Of a stretch of 64,000 bases of DNA, positions 54,722 to 64,000 are shown piece by piece. The translations under genes were made by a program, and so were the position numbers. This DNA is from Peptoclostridium sp. (GTDB lineage Bacteria > Bacillota > Clostridia > Peptostreptococcales > Peptostreptococcaceae): the NCBI RefSeq assembly GCF_009881055.1, contig NZ_WXFG01000029.1, positions 124,001 to 188,000 of the forward strand. The letters are read 5' to 3'. How positions within the stretch are numbered: the first letter of the stretch is position 1; each line of letters starts with the position of its first letter. The notes beneath the pieces were generated by a model. The model saw nothing but the letters and a program-made list of their open reading frames with translations, was not told where the DNA came from and did not search any database.

Positions 54722-56911
54722 TTAATTTTCAACCCGGAATACATCAAGCACTCCGGAAAGATTCTTGAGCTTGTTCATTATGCTCTTTAGCTGATCCTTG
54801 CTTTCGATTTGAAGCAGTATTGTCATGTTGGCCATGCCGTCTCTAGTTGTTCTTGCATTTATGCCGTTGAGCGATATCTTGTCGGCAGCCAGCAGCTGGG
54901 TGACTTCTGATATTATGCCCCTTCGGTCTGTTGCTTTGACTTTTATCTCGGCTTCAAAGGATGCCGTCTTCTCAAGGTCCCACTTGACCTCGAGCAGCCT
55001 GCTGTTAACCTCGGTATCGGAAAGGTCTATGTTGGAGCAATCCCTCCTGTGTATCGAAACTCCTCGGCCTTTAGTTATAAACCCGACTATGTCATCGCCT
55101 GGAAGCGGATTGCAGCATTTTGCGAATCTGACAAGTATGTTGTCTACGCCCTTTACTATGATTCCCTGGCCCTTTCCTTTCTCCCTTGGTTTTTGCTCTC
55201 TTTCCTTTTCCTGCATGCGCTCGAGGATTTCAGTGTCCCTCTTGCCCTCATCCTTGACTGCGTCTTTTTCCATCTCGATTTTGAGCTTGGTTATTATCTG
55301 GGCCGGCGTTATGCCTCCGTAGCCTATAGCCGCGTACATCTCGTCTTCATTTGCAAAGTTGATCTTTCTCATTACAGAAACCACGTATTTGTGCTTCAGG
55401 GCCTCAGTCTGAGTTATGCCGTTCCTTTTGAGCTCTCGGTCAAGCATCTCCTTGCCCTTTTCAATGTTCTCTGTCCTGTTGGCCTTCCTGAACCACTGCC
55501 TTATCTTGTTCTTTGCGTGGGTGCTCTTGGCCACGTTGAGCCAGTCCCTGCTTGGTCCGGTGCTGTGGCCCGAGGTGACTACGTGGACAATGTTGCCGTT
55601 TTTCAGCTTGTAGTCAAGTGGAACCATACGCCCGTCAACCTTGGCTCCTATGCACTTGTTTCCAACGTCCGTGTGGACTTTGTATGCAAAGTCAATCGGC
55701 GTGGAACCCGCAGGCAGTTCAACCACATCACCTTTCGGCGAAAATACGAACACCTGGTTTGTGAACAGGTCTATTTTGAGGGCTTCCATGAACTCTCTCG
55801 GATCGTTGAGGTCGTCCTGAAGCTCCATCATCTGGCGGAGCCATGACAGCTTCTTGTCCAGGTCGCTCTTGTCCACGCCCGTCTTGCCTTCCTTGTATTT
55901 CCAGTGGGCTGCTATTCCCAGCTCTGCTGTCTTGTTCATCTCGAATGTCCTGATTTGAATCTCGAGCGGACCTCCGTCGAGACCTACAACAGTGGTATGC
56001 AATGACTGATACATGTTAGGCTTTGGCATCGCGATATAGTCCTTGAAGCGGCCGGGCAGCGGCTTCCATATGGTATGGACGACTCCAAGCACTGCATAGC
56101 AGTCCTTTATACTGTTTACTATCACCCTAACGCCCGTAAGGTCGTATATCTGCTCGAAACTCTTGCCCTGATAGTGCATCTTCCTGTAAATGCTGTAGAA
56201 ATGCTTCGCTCTTCCGCTTATTTCAAAATCTACATCAAGCTCATCTATGTGTTCTTTGAGCATTGATATTACCTGATGTATATACTCTTCTCTTTCCTTT
56301 CTCTTCTTGGCTACCTTGTCTACAAGCTCGTAGTAGCCCTCCGGATCGAGATATCTTAGTGCGGTATCTTCAAGCTCGAATTTTATCTTGGATATTCCGA
56401 GTCTGTTTGCTATTGGGGCATATATTTCGAGCGTCTCCCTGGCTTTCTCCTGCGCCTTGATTTCGGACATGTAGTTGAGTGTTCTCATGTTGTGGAGTCT
56501 GTCTGCAAGTTTTATGAGCACGACCCTTATGTCTTTAGCCATGGCAATAAACATCTTTCTGATATTCTCAGCCTGGGTCTCTTCTTTAGACTTGTATTCA
56601 ATCTTTCCGAGCTTTGTAACTCCGTCTACGAGATCTGCTATCTCCTGCCCGAATATGTTGCTCAAATCTTCATACGTATACTTAGTATCCTCTATTACGT
56701 CATGTAAAAGACCCGCAGCCACTGTTACCGTGTCAAGCTGCAGCTCGACTAGTATTTTGGCCACGCTTACAGGATGTATGAAATACTTCTCTCCAGATTT
56801 TCTGTACTGTCCCACATGCGCACTTTCAGCCAGGTTGTAAGCCTTTATTATAAGCTCCAGATTGCTTTCAGGACTATATTGTTCTATGCTAAGCAACAGA
56901 TTTTCCAACAT
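54722..56911 (-). CDS. relA: Bifunctional (p)ppGpp synthetase/hydrolase
   Basis: A 729-residue Rel/SpoT protein that makes and breaks (p)ppGpp, the stringent-response signal. The HD hydrolase region has [10 protein letters not shown] and an intact DRLHNMRTL. The synthetase region has [24 protein letters not shown] is typical of bifunctional enzymes. A TGS domain ([20 protein letters not shown]), a zinc/helical region ([13 protein letters not shown]) and a C-terminal ACT domain follow. ATG at 56911 is placed 8 bases after AGGG. Neighbours apt and dtd are usual. Confidence 0.96.
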   Translation of the reverse strand: MLENLLLSIEQYSPESNLELIIKAYNLAESAHVGQYRKSGEKYFIHPVSVAKILVELQLDTVTVAAGLLHDVIEDTKYTYEDLSNIFGQEIADLVDGVTKLGKIEYKSKEETQAENIRKMFIAMAKDIRVVLIKLADRLHNMRTLNYMSEIKAQEKARETLEIYAPIANRLGISKIKFELEDTALRYLDPEGYYELVDKVAKKRKEREEYIHQVISMLKEHIDELDVDFEISGRAKHFYSIYRKMHYQGKSFEQIYDLTGVRVIVNSIKDCYAVLGVVHTIWKPLPGRFKDYIAMPKPNMYQSLHTTVVGLDGGPLEIQIRTFEMNKTAELGIAAHWKYKEGKTGVDKSDLDKKLSWLRQMMELQDDLNDPREFMEALKIDLFTNQVFVFSPKGDVVELPAGSTPIDFAYKVHTDVGNKCIGAKVDGRMVPLDYKLKNGNIVHVVTSGHSTGPSRDWLNVAKSTHAKNKIRQWFRKANRTENIEKGKEMLDRELKRNGITQTEALKHKYVVSVMRKINFANEDEMYAAIGYGGITPAQIITKLKIEMEKDAVKDEGKRDTEILERMQEKEREQKPREKGKGQGIIVKGVDNILVRFAKCCNPLPGDDIVGFITKGRGVSIHRRDCSNIDLSDTEVNSRLLEVKWDLEKTASFEAEIKVKATDRRGIISEVTQLLAADKISLNGINARTTRDGMANMTILLQIESKDQLKSIMNKLKNLSGVLDVFRVEN

Positions 56912-56946
56912 AAGAATCACCCTATCCAAATTACTGAAATAATTTA

Positions 56947-57465
56947 TTAGTCTTTATATTTAATCACCGAATCTACGGCGTATCCTTTAAGCGATTCTCT
57001 GGCGTTCAAGAATTCCAGCTCTATCAGATACTCTATGGCCACGACTTCTCCGCCGAGTTTTTCTATCAGCTCTATTACAGCCTCTGTAGTCCCGCCAGTA
57101 GCCAGCAGGTCATCCACTATAGCTACCCTTGTTCCGGGACGTATTGCATCCTTGTGTATTTCCAGGCTGTCTTCTCCATATTCAAGGTCGTAATCGAACG
57201 ACTCTGTCTCTGATGGAAGCTTGCCGGGCTTTCTCACAGGCACAAAGCCTGCACCTATAGCGTACGCCACAGGAGCGCCCAGAAGGAAGCCCCTTGCCTC
57301 AGGGCCTACAACTATGTCTATGTCCTTGCCCATTAGGTTGCCCACAATCGCATCTATGGCACTTTTGAAGGCTTTGCCGTCCTTGAGCAGGGTTGTTATA
57401 TCCTTGAAATTGATACCCTCCTTTGGAAAGCCTTCAATCTCTCTTATCCATTCCTTCAAATCCAT
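56947..57465 (-). CDS. apt: Adenine phosphoribosyltransferase
   Basis: A 172-residue purine salvage enzyme making AMP from adenine and PRPP. The PRPP motif is [16 protein letters not shown], and the N-terminal [15 protein letters not shown] segment is typical. ATG at 57465 gives the usual family length; GGAGGG lies upstream. It is followed closely by relA. Confidence 0.95.
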   Translation of the reverse strand: MDLKEWIREIEGFPKEGINFKDITTLLKDGKAFKSAIDAIVGNLMGKDIDIVVGPEARGFLLGAPVAYAIGAGFVPVRKPGKLPSETESFDYDLEYGEDSLEIHKDAIRPGTRVAIVDDLLATGGTTEAVIELIEKLGGEVVAIEYLIELEFLNARESLKGYAVDSVIKYKD

Positions 57466-57618
57466 CAACACTTGCCCTCCTTGATTTACAACAAAATACG
57501 GTTTCATTGTAAATATTTTACATTACGTAAAAACGGATAATAATACTATTATATCTTTTCATAATAATTTAATCAACATTTTGCAAACTACTCATTTTGC
57601 ATAATAGCAAAGAATCGT

Positions 57619-59403
57619 CTACCTAAAATCCTTGAGAATGAGCTGCAGGCTTTTTCTGCCCATGTACTCGTTTAATCCTATTGTGTATACGAAGTCCATG
57701 TCGAAGCTGCATTTGCCTTTACTGATTATGTCATCGTACAGGCTGTCTCCGAATCTTTGCCTTATTAGCTCCTCAAACTTCTTAGCACCGCCGAAGCTTA
57801 CAGCTTCAAGCTTTTCCCCATTGCCTTTTCTAATGCATGTGAGCTTCAGTACGTTGCAGCTTTTCCCAAGCAGCCTTACTCCAACTACCCTTATATTTTT
57901 TTCTGCAAATATAGGCGTTGGATTGCCCTTTCCGAAAGGCTCAAGCATTTTGATGCTTTCAAAAAGGTCGAAGGATATCTCTTCGAGCGAAAGCCTCTTG
58001 TCTATTCTTATAATAGGCTCTATGTCATCGGGGGTCAGCCCGCAAAGCTCGTTAAGCTTTCTTCTGAGCTTTTCAATGTTTTCGTGTTTAAGAGAAAGGC
58101 CGGCCGCCATTGGGTGGCCTCCGAATTTTTCTATAAGCTCGCTGCACTCTGATAGCTTTTCAAACATATTGTACTTTTCGATTGACCTTGCCGAGCCCTT
58201 TATCATGTCCTTGCCGTTTGTGAGCACTATGGCAGGCATATTGTAAGCCTCCTTGATTCTTCCTGCCACTATCCCTGCTATGCTCTCATGCAGCAGCTCG
58301 TCATATGCAAGTATGACTCTGTCATCGCCGTGCATCCTTTCAATTATTTCCGCCACCCTTTCGACTCCCTTTTCGGTGAGCTGCTTTCTTTCTTCATTGA
58401 GGGTAACGAGCCTCTCGGCCAGAACCGCAGCCTCCTCATCATCCTTACAAAGCAGCAGTTCAAGCGAAATCGTTGCCCTTTCCAGCCTCCCCGTGGCATT
58501 GATGCAAGGTCCTATTATGAAGCCCACATGATATGTGCCCAGGTTCGACTTTGTGAGCCCTGCCCTTTCTATGAGTGCATTGAGGCCCTTATTCTTCGTG
58601 GTTCTGAGCATTTCAAGTCCCCGTTTTGCTATTATCCTGTTTTCATCTACAAGATCCACAACGTCGCATATGGTAGCTATGGCTGCATATTCCATGAATT
58701 CGAGGGCTTCACTTTCATCTATTCCAAACTCTTTGTAGAGGGCGCATGCAAACTTGTATGCTATGGCTCCTGCGCACAGCAGTTTGAATGGATAGGGGCA
58801 GTCTGGCTGCTTTGGATTTATTATCGCATTTGCATCAGGCAGCCTGACGCATCTTGTTCCATTCTCGTCTGTCTCATAAGCCACCTCATGGTGGTCTGTC
58901 ACCACCACTTTCATTCCCAGGCTTCTTGCAAGGTCTATTTGCTCTACCGAAGCAATACCGTTGTCGCAGGTTATTATAAGCTCAGTGCCCTCGCTTTTGA
59001 GCCTGTATATTGATTCATTGTTCATTCCATACCCTTCAAGCTCCCTGTGAGGTATGTAGCTGCTCACATTTGCGCCACACCTTGAAAGTGCGCTGTATAG
59101 TATGTAGCTGCTCATGACTCCGTCTACATCGTAGTCTCCGTATACCGTGATTTTTTCGCCGTTTCTTACGGACTCTTTCACGGCCAAAACGCCCTTTGCC
59201 ATATCCTTGAAAAGACTAGGACTGTAAAGGTCGTCTGTTGTGGAATTTATGAACTTGTCGATCTCTTCTTCAGTTTTGAAGCCCCTGTTTGCAAGTATCT
59301 CCAGTATTATCCTGCTGCACCCAATTCTTCTGGAGAGCTGCTCTATGTCACAGGAGCTTCTTTTTAACATCCATTTCGCCAAGCAATTCACATCCGTTTC
59401 CAT
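57619..59403 (-). CDS. recJ: Single-stranded-DNA-specific exonuclease RecJ
   Basis: A 594-residue DHH-family 5'-3' exonuclease for recombination and mismatch repair. Metal motifs are YGDYDVDGVMSSYILY, ITCDNGIA and VVTDHHEV, and the DHHA1 signature GGHPMAAG lies near 450. A C-terminal OB-like segment follows. It is the shorter clostridial form. ATG at 59403 starts near the expected KWMLKR; no ribosome binding site precedes it, so translation may depend on the preceding kinase gene, whose stop is 16 bases upstream. Confidence 0.93.
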   Translation of the reverse strand: METDVNCLAKWMLKRSSCDIEQLSRRIGCSRIILEILANRGFKTEEEIDKFINSTTDDLYSPSLFKDMAKGVLAVKESVRNGEKITVYGDYDVDGVMSSYILYSALSRCGANVSSYIPHRELEGYGMNNESIYRLKSEGTELIITCDNGIASVEQIDLARSLGMKVVVTDHHEVAYETDENGTRCVRLPDANAIINPKQPDCPYPFKLLCAGAIAYKFACALYKEFGIDESEALEFMEYAAIATICDVVDLVDENRIIAKRGLEMLRTTKNKGLNALIERAGLTKSNLGTYHVGFIIGPCINATGRLERATISLELLLCKDDEEAAVLAERLVTLNEERKQLTEKGVERVAEIIERMHGDDRVILAYDELLHESIAGIVAGRIKEAYNMPAIVLTNGKDMIKGSARSIEKYNMFEKLSECSELIEKFGGHPMAAGLSLKHENIEKLRRKLNELCGLTPDDIEPIIRIDKRLSLEEISFDLFESIKMLEPFGKGNPTPIFAEKNIRVVGVRLLGKSCNVLKLTCIRKGNGEKLEAVSFGGAKKFEELIRQRFGDSLYDDIISKGKCSFDMDFVYTIGLNEYMGRKSLQLILKDFR

Positions 59404-59419
59404 ATTTATACTAGTTGTA

Positions 59420-61093
59420 TTATTTGTTGCTGTTTCGCGAGTAGAGCATGGAAAACACAAGAAAGAATCCCATGATTGTCGCTATTGAATACCCCAAGAG
59501 CCCTATGGCGGGATATCCTTTTATTTCCGGACCTTTTCCCGATAGAATCACAATCGAGGAGCCCACTATTATGGCTGATATTATAAGGCTCACCGATAGC
59601 CTGTTTGCTGTTTTTGAGATTTCCCTCTCAAGCCTTGAAAAGCTTATTTCTTCCACAGAAATTCGTATGTTGTTCTTTTTTATGCGGTTCAGCATCCACC
59701 TTATCTGTTCCGGGATGCTTTTTAGGTCCCTTAGTATAGACTCGATATAATACCTCGTTTCTCTCGCCGTTTCCTTGTACCTTTCTATATCCATGTAGCT
59801 TTGCCTCAAAAATTCATCCATAAGCATAGATATTGAAAATTCGGGATAGAGCTTTTTCCCAGTGCCCTCAAGCGTAACCATAGTCTTTGCGAGCATTGTA
59901 AAGCCCGTAGGCAGCGCAAGTCTGTTTTTTCGCGCAAAGTAGAGGAACTCTCGAATAAGCTCGGTTATGCTTATCCGTTCAAGAGGTGTGTTGTAGTAAT
60001 AGTAGATGTAAAAACCGAGATCCTCCTTGAGCTTTCTTATATTCGAATCCGGGTCTACGGCATCCAGCTGCACAAGGCAGTCGACTATACCGTCGACATT
60101 GTTGTCGCTTATTGACGTGAATATCTGGTTTATAAGCTTCTTTGTGTCCCTGTCTATCACTCCTACTATACCAAAGTCGACAAACGCTATAGTATTTTTA
60201 TCAAGCACGAATACGTTCCCCGGGTGCAGGTCCGCGTGGAAAAAACCGTAGCTGAAGACCTGCTTCATAAATGCCTTCGCCTCAATAAATGCTGCCTTTT
60301 TGCAGTCCCAGCCCCTTCTTTTTATCTCGTCTGTATCGCTTATCTTGACTCCTTCTACCATCTCAAGCGTCAGAATCTTCTTTGAGGTGAACTCCCAGTA
60401 TACCTTCGGGATGTAGATATCTTCGTCATCCCTGTGAATCTGTGCAAGCTTTTCGCAGTTCCTGGCCTCGAAATTATAGTCCATCTCCCTTTTTATACTT
60501 GCGCTGAATTCATCCACGATTTCGATATAGTTGGTAGCGCTTTTTTTGTCTATGCGCTCCTGCAGAAGCTTGGCCACAAAGTAGAGTATGTCTGTGTCTG
60601 AGGATATGATCCCTTCTATTCCCGGCCTCTGAACCTTCACTATGACGCTTTTTCCTCCCTTTGTCATGGCCCTGTGGACCTGTCCTATAGAGGCCGCCGC
60701 CATAGGCTTTTCCTCGAACTCCAAGAATGCATCTTCTACTGTAATCCCTATATCATTATAGAATATCTCCTTTGCCTTTTCAAAACTAAATGGCTCAACA
60801 TTGTCCTGCAGCTTGGAGAGCTGCTCGATTATACTGTCGTCCAGCAAATCTCCTCTTGTGCTGAGTATCTGTCCAAGCTTTATGAACGTTGGACCCAGCT
60901 CCACTATGGCATTTTTTATGCGCTCTTCGTGAGTCATGTTCTTTATCTCGTCGTTCATGCCGCCGGGGGATCTGTATACATAGTCATCTATATTCAGCTT
61001 TTCCACTAGGTATGTAAATCCATATTTCATAAGCACGTTGAGTATCTGCCTGTACCTTCTAAGATTTTTCGGCCTCATATATAGCATGCTCAA
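59420..61093 (-). CDS. ABC1/UbiB-family atypical kinase
   Basis: A 557-residue protein of the AarF/UbiB/COQ8 family. The kinase-like core contains the family KxGQ signature (FIKLGQILSTRGDLL), AAASIGQVHRA, VKVQRPG, the catalytic HADLHPGN and FVDFG. Two hydrophobic segments at the C-terminus (about 490-508 and 520-548) anchor it in the membrane. In other bacteria it supports isoprenoid-quinone or lipid metabolism; the role in clostridia is unknown. The TTG at 61093 follows GGGGG by 6 bases and is a plausible start; an ATG two codons later is possible. Confidence 0.88.
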   Translation of the reverse strand: MSMLYMRPKNLRRYRQILNVLMKYGFTYLVEKLNIDDYVYRSPGGMNDEIKNMTHEERIKNAIVELGPTFIKLGQILSTRGDLLDDSIIEQLSKLQDNVEPFSFEKAKEIFYNDIGITVEDAFLEFEEKPMAAASIGQVHRAMTKGGKSVIVKVQRPGIEGIISSDTDILYFVAKLLQERIDKKSATNYIEIVDEFSASIKREMDYNFEARNCEKLAQIHRDDEDIYIPKVYWEFTSKKILTLEMVEGVKISDTDEIKRRGWDCKKAAFIEAKAFMKQVFSYGFFHADLHPGNVFVLDKNTIAFVDFGIVGVIDRDTKKLINQIFTSISDNNVDGIVDCLVQLDAVDPDSNIRKLKEDLGFYIYYYYNTPLERISITELIREFLYFARKNRLALPTGFTMLAKTMVTLEGTGKKLYPEFSISMLMDEFLRQSYMDIERYKETARETRYYIESILRDLKSIPEQIRWMLNRIKKNNIRISVEEISFSRLEREISKTANRLSVSLIISAIIVGSSIVILSGKGPEIKGYPAIGLLGYSIATIMGFFLVFSMLYSRNSNK

Positions 61094-61140
61094 GCTGCAC
61101 CCCCTTGCCGGTTATTTATAAAAAAATGAAAAAGGTATCA

Positions 61141-61177
61141 AAAAAGGGCAATATACTATAATATATATTGCCCTTTT
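61141..61177 (-). terminator. Rho-independent terminator of secF
   Basis: On the minus strand AAAGGGCAATATA pairs with TATATTGCCCTTT, followed by TTTTT, just past the secF stop. Confidence 0.8.
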
Positions 61178-61182
61178 GGCGC

Positions 61183-62046
61183 TTATGAAACCTTCTGTTT
61201 TTGCTTGAAAACAACCCAGACTGGGCTTGCTATGAATATTGACGAGTACGTTCCCACCAGGATGCCTGCAATAAGAGGAAGTGTGAACTCCTTTATAGCA
61301 TCTACCCCAAAAATGTATAGCGCTGTTATTGTCACAATAGTTGTAAGCGAAGTGTTCATTGTTCTTGAAAGAGTCTGCTTTATACTGTCATTTGCAAGAG
61401 TAGCATACTCGCTTTTTTTGTAGTTGCCTGCATTTTCTCTTATCCTGTCGAATACGACTATTGTATCGTTTATGGAGTAGCCCACAACAGTAAGTATAGC
61501 CGCTATGAAGGTGCTGTTTAGCGGTATCCTGAACATCGCATAGAAAGCCAGCATGAAGAGCACGTCATGCACGAGTGATACTATTGCCGCTACACCGTAA
61601 GAAAGCTCGAACCTGAAGCTAATATATACGAGCATAAATATCGATGAGACAATCACTGCAAGCATGGCTTTGTTCTTTATCTCGTTGCCCACTGAAGGTC
61701 CTATCTGCTCTGCCTTTAGAAGATCTCCGTCTTCAAGGCTGTATTTTTGCTTGAATGTCTCAAAAAAGCTGTCTATTTTTTTGCTGTCCATATCTTTTAT
61801 TGTCTTGAGCTGGACAACCGTTTTGTCGGCTCCCAGCTTGTTGATTGTAATGTTGCTGTCGATTTCCTTCGACATCTCCTTTATCTCCGCTATAGGAACA
61901 TTCTTGTGTAGATTCATTTCCATAACTGTTCCGCCAGTAAAGTCTATGCCGTAGTTGAATCCAAACATTAGAGCCATTATAAGGCCTACCACTATAAATG
62001 CAGTTGAGGCTCCAAACCAGATTTTCATTTTTTCGATAATTTTCAT
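61183..62046 (-). CDS. secF: Protein translocase subunit SecF
   Basis: A 287-residue membrane protein with six hydrophobic segments. The first is followed by GIDFTGGTVMEM, the SecF periplasmic start. The LTVVGYSINDTIVVFDRIREN segment is the RND-type signature. With SecD it uses the proton or sodium gradient to help pull exported proteins through SecYEG. It lies 11 bases after secD. Confidence 0.96.
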   Translation of the reverse strand: MKIIEKMKIWFGASTAFIVVGLIMALMFGFNYGIDFTGGTVMEMNLHKNVPIAEIKEMSKEIDSNITINKLGADKTVVQLKTIKDMDSKKIDSFFETFKQKYSLEDGDLLKAEQIGPSVGNEIKNKAMLAVIVSSIFMLVYISFRFELSYGVAAIVSLVHDVLFMLAFYAMFRIPLNSTFIAAILTVVGYSINDTIVVFDRIRENAGNYKKSEYATLANDSIKQTLSRTMNTSLTTIVTITALYIFGVDAIKEFTLPLIAGILVGTYSSIFIASPVWVVFKQKQKVS

Positions 62047-62057
62047 AGTCTATCCTC

Positions 62058-63302
62058 CTAAGCCCCGAACAGTTTGTTGTTTTTTAGAAATCCTGCATTG
62101 GCCAGTGTTTTGAGCAGAAGCTTAGATACCACAACAGCAGTAAACATCGAAGCTACAATACCAAGCATTAGCATTACGGCAAATCCCTTTATAGGACCTG
62201 TGCCGAAATTGTAAAGGACTACGCCCGCAATGAATGTTGTTACATTGCTGTCTATTATCGTAGTCATAGCTCTGGAGAAACCTGAGTCAATAGCAACTCG
62301 GAGCGATTTCCCTTTTCTTGTCTCTTCTTTGATTCTCTCGAATATTATTACGTTGGCATCAACCGCCATACCTATTGACAGTATCAGAGCCGCTATTCCC
62401 GGGAGCGTAAGCGTGGCATTCATACCCACAAAAGCATATCCGACAATGAGAGCATATGCTGCAAGAGCTATAGCTGCCACAAGTCCAGGCAGCTTGTAGT
62501 AGAGCATCATGTACAGTATGAGTATTGCTATTCCAACCTTTGCACCAAGTATGCTCATGTTTAGCGCATTCTCACCTAGAGTCGCTGTTATTGTGGATGT
62601 CTGTATCTCCTTAAAGTCAACAGGGAGCGCTCCGGCACGTATTAAGTTTGCAAGCTCAGAAGCACTTTCAACTGTAAAGTTGCCAGTTATAGTCGCCTGA
62701 CCGTTAGGAATCTTTTCGTTAACTACAGGGCTTGATATTACCTCGTTATCGAGCACTATGAATATCGGAGACTGCGTAGGTGCCAATTTTTCCGTAGCAT
62801 CTGCAAACGCCTTTGCTCCTTCGGAGTCGAATTCAAGAGCAACAAGAGGCTCCTTGCTCTGCTGATCTATAACAACCTCTGATTTTTTGACGTTCTTTCC
62901 AGTAACTATTACAGTTCCATCCTGAAGCGCAAACTTGAGCTGGGCTGTCTTTCCTATCATCTCAAGCGCGTCGTTGGCATTCTTTACGCCTGGAAGCTCT
63001 ATCCTGATTCTTTTTTCGCCTTCCTTGACTATGACAGGCTCTGTGAGTCCGAGCGTGTCTATACGTCTTCTAAAAACCTCAATAGTCTGGTCTATTATCT
63101 TCTTGAGTTCCTCGCCCTTGACGTCAGTTTGTGCCTCGTACACAACATATACGCCGCCCTTGAGGTCCAGTCCCTGTTTAACCTGCTTGCCCAGCGGAGA
63201 TATGTTAAGCCCTCCGAAGCTGAGCCCACTTAGAGCCGTATATACTCCAAATGCAATTATGACGATCATAGCTAAGAAACCTGCTATTCCCCTGTTTCTC
63301 AT
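62058..63302 (-). CDS. secD: Protein translocase subunit SecD
   Basis: A 414-residue membrane protein. The first membrane segment (about 6-24) is followed by LGKQVKQGLDLKGGVYVVYEA, a SecD hallmark. The P1 domain spans about 35-220, and five further membrane segments with ALILSIGMAVDANVIIFERIKEE follow. It partners SecF. SecD and SecF are split here, unlike the fused form of Bacillus. It lies 15 bases after the carbonic-anhydrase-like gene. Confidence 0.96.
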   Translation of the reverse strand: MRNRGIAGFLAMIVIIAFGVYTALSGLSFGGLNISPLGKQVKQGLDLKGGVYVVYEAQTDVKGEELKKIIDQTIEVFRRRIDTLGLTEPVIVKEGEKRIRIELPGVKNANDALEMIGKTAQLKFALQDGTVIVTGKNVKKSEVVIDQQSKEPLVALEFDSEGAKAFADATEKLAPTQSPIFIVLDNEVISSPVVNEKIPNGQATITGNFTVESASELANLIRAGALPVDFKEIQTSTITATLGENALNMSILGAKVGIAILILYMMLYYKLPGLVAAIALAAYALIVGYAFVGMNATLTLPGIAALILSIGMAVDANVIIFERIKEETRKGKSLRVAIDSGFSRAMTTIIDSNVTTFIAGVVLYNFGTGPIKGFAVMLMLGIVASMFTAVVVSKLLLKTLANAGFLKNNKLFGA

Positions 63303-63317
63303 GTTCCCCCTCCTAGT

Positions 63318-63818
63318 CTATTTATGTTTTTCTGCGAAAGCTACATAGTCTACAGCAGAATTTTCGAGTGATTTTTTTTCTTCCTCCGTAAGTTCTCTTA
63401 CTATCTTTATTGGATTTCCAAACGCCAGAACTCCCGAGGGAATCTTCTTTTGAGGCGGAACAAGGCTCCCGGCTCCAATAATGCTGTAGTCGCCGATCTG
63501 GGCACCATCGAGCACTATGCTTCCCATGCCAATAAGGCTGTAGTTTCCTATCTGACAGCCGTGAAGTATGGCTCTGTGGCCTATTGTCACATAGTCTCCA
63601 ATTACGGTTTTTGTCTCCATTCCTATATGAATAACCGTGCCATCCTGCACGTTAGTGTTTTCACCTATTATTATCTCTTCTATGTCACCTCTGAGAACGC
63701 AGTTGTACCATATATTGGTATTCTCACCTATGCTCACCCTGCCAATCACATCTGCAGAATGGGCAACAAAACAGCTTTTGGGAATTTCAGGGAAATATCC
63801 GTCAAGCGGCCTAATCAT
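63318..63818 (-). CDS. Gamma-carbonic anhydrase-like hexapeptide-repeat protein
   Basis: A 166-residue left-handed beta-helix protein. Hexapeptide repeats run from SADVIGRVSIGENTNIWYN to about 140. Histidines in TVIHIGMETK and IGHRAILHGC match the zinc ligands of gamma-class carbonic anhydrases. Activity on CO2 is possible but many relatives are untested. ATG at 63818 follows GGAGG by 8 bases. It overlaps the end of the scfB-like gene by 8 bases and precedes secD, an order seen across clostridia. Confidence 0.88.
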   Translation of the reverse strand: MIRPLDGYFPEIPKSCFVAHSADVIGRVSIGENTNIWYNCVLRGDIEEIIIGENTNVQDGTVIHIGMETKTVIGDYVTIGHRAILHGCQIGNYSLIGMGSIVLDGAQIGDYSIIGAGSLVPPQKKIPSGVLAFGNPIKIVRELTEEEKKSLENSAVDYVAFAEKHK

Positions 63819-64000
63819 CAGCCTCACCTCCGAGCATCAGCTTTGCTTTTATAGCTATGGCGCATTCTACTCTCTTCTTGAGCATTTCACACGCCATGGA
63901 ATATGGTTTTAATATGTCACCGTTGAAATTGTATGCATTGGCATGGCAGCCACCGGAGCAGTAGAATCTTGCCCAGCATTCCCTGCATGATTCTTTTGCA
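63811..64000 (-). CDS. scfB: SCIFF-peptide radical SAM maturase, C-terminal fragment (5' part beyond window)
   Basis: The last 62 or so codons of a gene entering from the right edge. ESCRECWARFYCSGGCHANA and the later YSMACEMLKKRVECAIAIKA are the SPASM-type auxiliary-cluster end of the radical SAM enzyme that crosslinks the six-cysteine SCIFF peptide. The catalytic CxxxCxxC and the SCIFF gene itself would lie to the right of the window. Neighbouring secD-secF and the carbonic-anhydrase-like gene match the usual clostridial order. Confidence 0.85.
   Translation of the reverse strand, partial: AKESCRECWARFYCSGGCHANAYNFNGDILKPYSMACEMLKKRVECAIAIKAKLMLGGEADD

Noticed and set aside
55049..55846. 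265-codon plus-strand open frame opposite relA
   Set aside because: Lies fully antisense to conserved relA motifs; Leu/Val/Tyr-rich shadow without a ribosome binding site.
58288..59013. 241-codon plus-strand open frame opposite recJ
   Set aside because: Antisense to the conserved DHH motifs of recJ and without start signals.

Overview
The window looks like chromosomal DNA from an anaerobic, spore-forming member of the Clostridia (Firmicutes). The support is an [FeFe] hydrogenase of the group B type, the spore protein YyaC, a six-cysteine-peptide (SCIFF) maturase fragment, and several Gram-positive control devices: a T-box leader, a PyrR-type attenuator, a DegS/DegU pair, a BirA-like operator and a 6S RNA whose closing stem keeps the family pattern. 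The genus cannot be fixed from sequence alone. Most genes lie on the minus strand. No tRNA, rRNA, CRISPR array or insertion sequence was recognised.

Region 1-4600 is clearly AT-richer than the rest and looks like the edge of an acquired defence-type island. It holds two leftward genes: an 819-residue protein of unknown function with recurring helix units, and a PAPS-reductase-like protein (PP-loop, cysteine clusters, a DUF4007-like C-terminus) that runs off the left end. From about 4600 onward the base composition changes and ordinary core genes begin.

Region 4.7-12.7 kb: a MazG-like hydrolase, a PAS-GGDEF diguanylate cyclase with an unknown small partner, a ferredoxin-rich [FeFe] hydrogenase, a CBS-containing Mn-dependent pyrophosphatase, a class IV aminotransferase and glycerol kinase. 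Region 12.7-18.4 kb is vitamin metabolism: a complete panG-panB-panC-panD pantothenate operon preceded by an unexplained leader or small RNA with its own promoter and terminator, then yyaC, and a bioY-bioB biotin unit under a BirA-like palindrome. Region 18.5-24.2 kb holds carA-carB behind a PyrR-type attenuator, then pta. Region 24.3-32.7 kb holds glucan phosphorylase, a flavoprotein, a SpoIIE-type phosphatase, hpt, and small housekeeping genes including Nudix, ThpR and CinA.

Region 32.7-40.5 kb holds a serine unit (class V aminotransferase, serA, and a TIM-barrel isomerase) behind a serine-type T-box, then PEP synthase and HflX. Region 40.6-48.9 kb holds a class A penicillin-binding protein, a ferritin-like protein, DegS/DegU, CheW, a DUF896 protein, a MocR regulator, 6S RNA, a frameshifted RseC-like gene and a CsoR-family repressor. 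Region 49-64 kb is a conserved clostridial housekeeping string, all leftward: scfB (partial), gamma-carbonic-anhydrase-like protein, secD, secF, an ABC1 kinase, recJ, apt, relA, dtd, a metallo-beta-lactamase-fold hydrolase, hemZ, hisS, aspS.

The best candidates for something new are the left-edge two-gene defence-like module and the structured RNA in front of the pantothenate operon.
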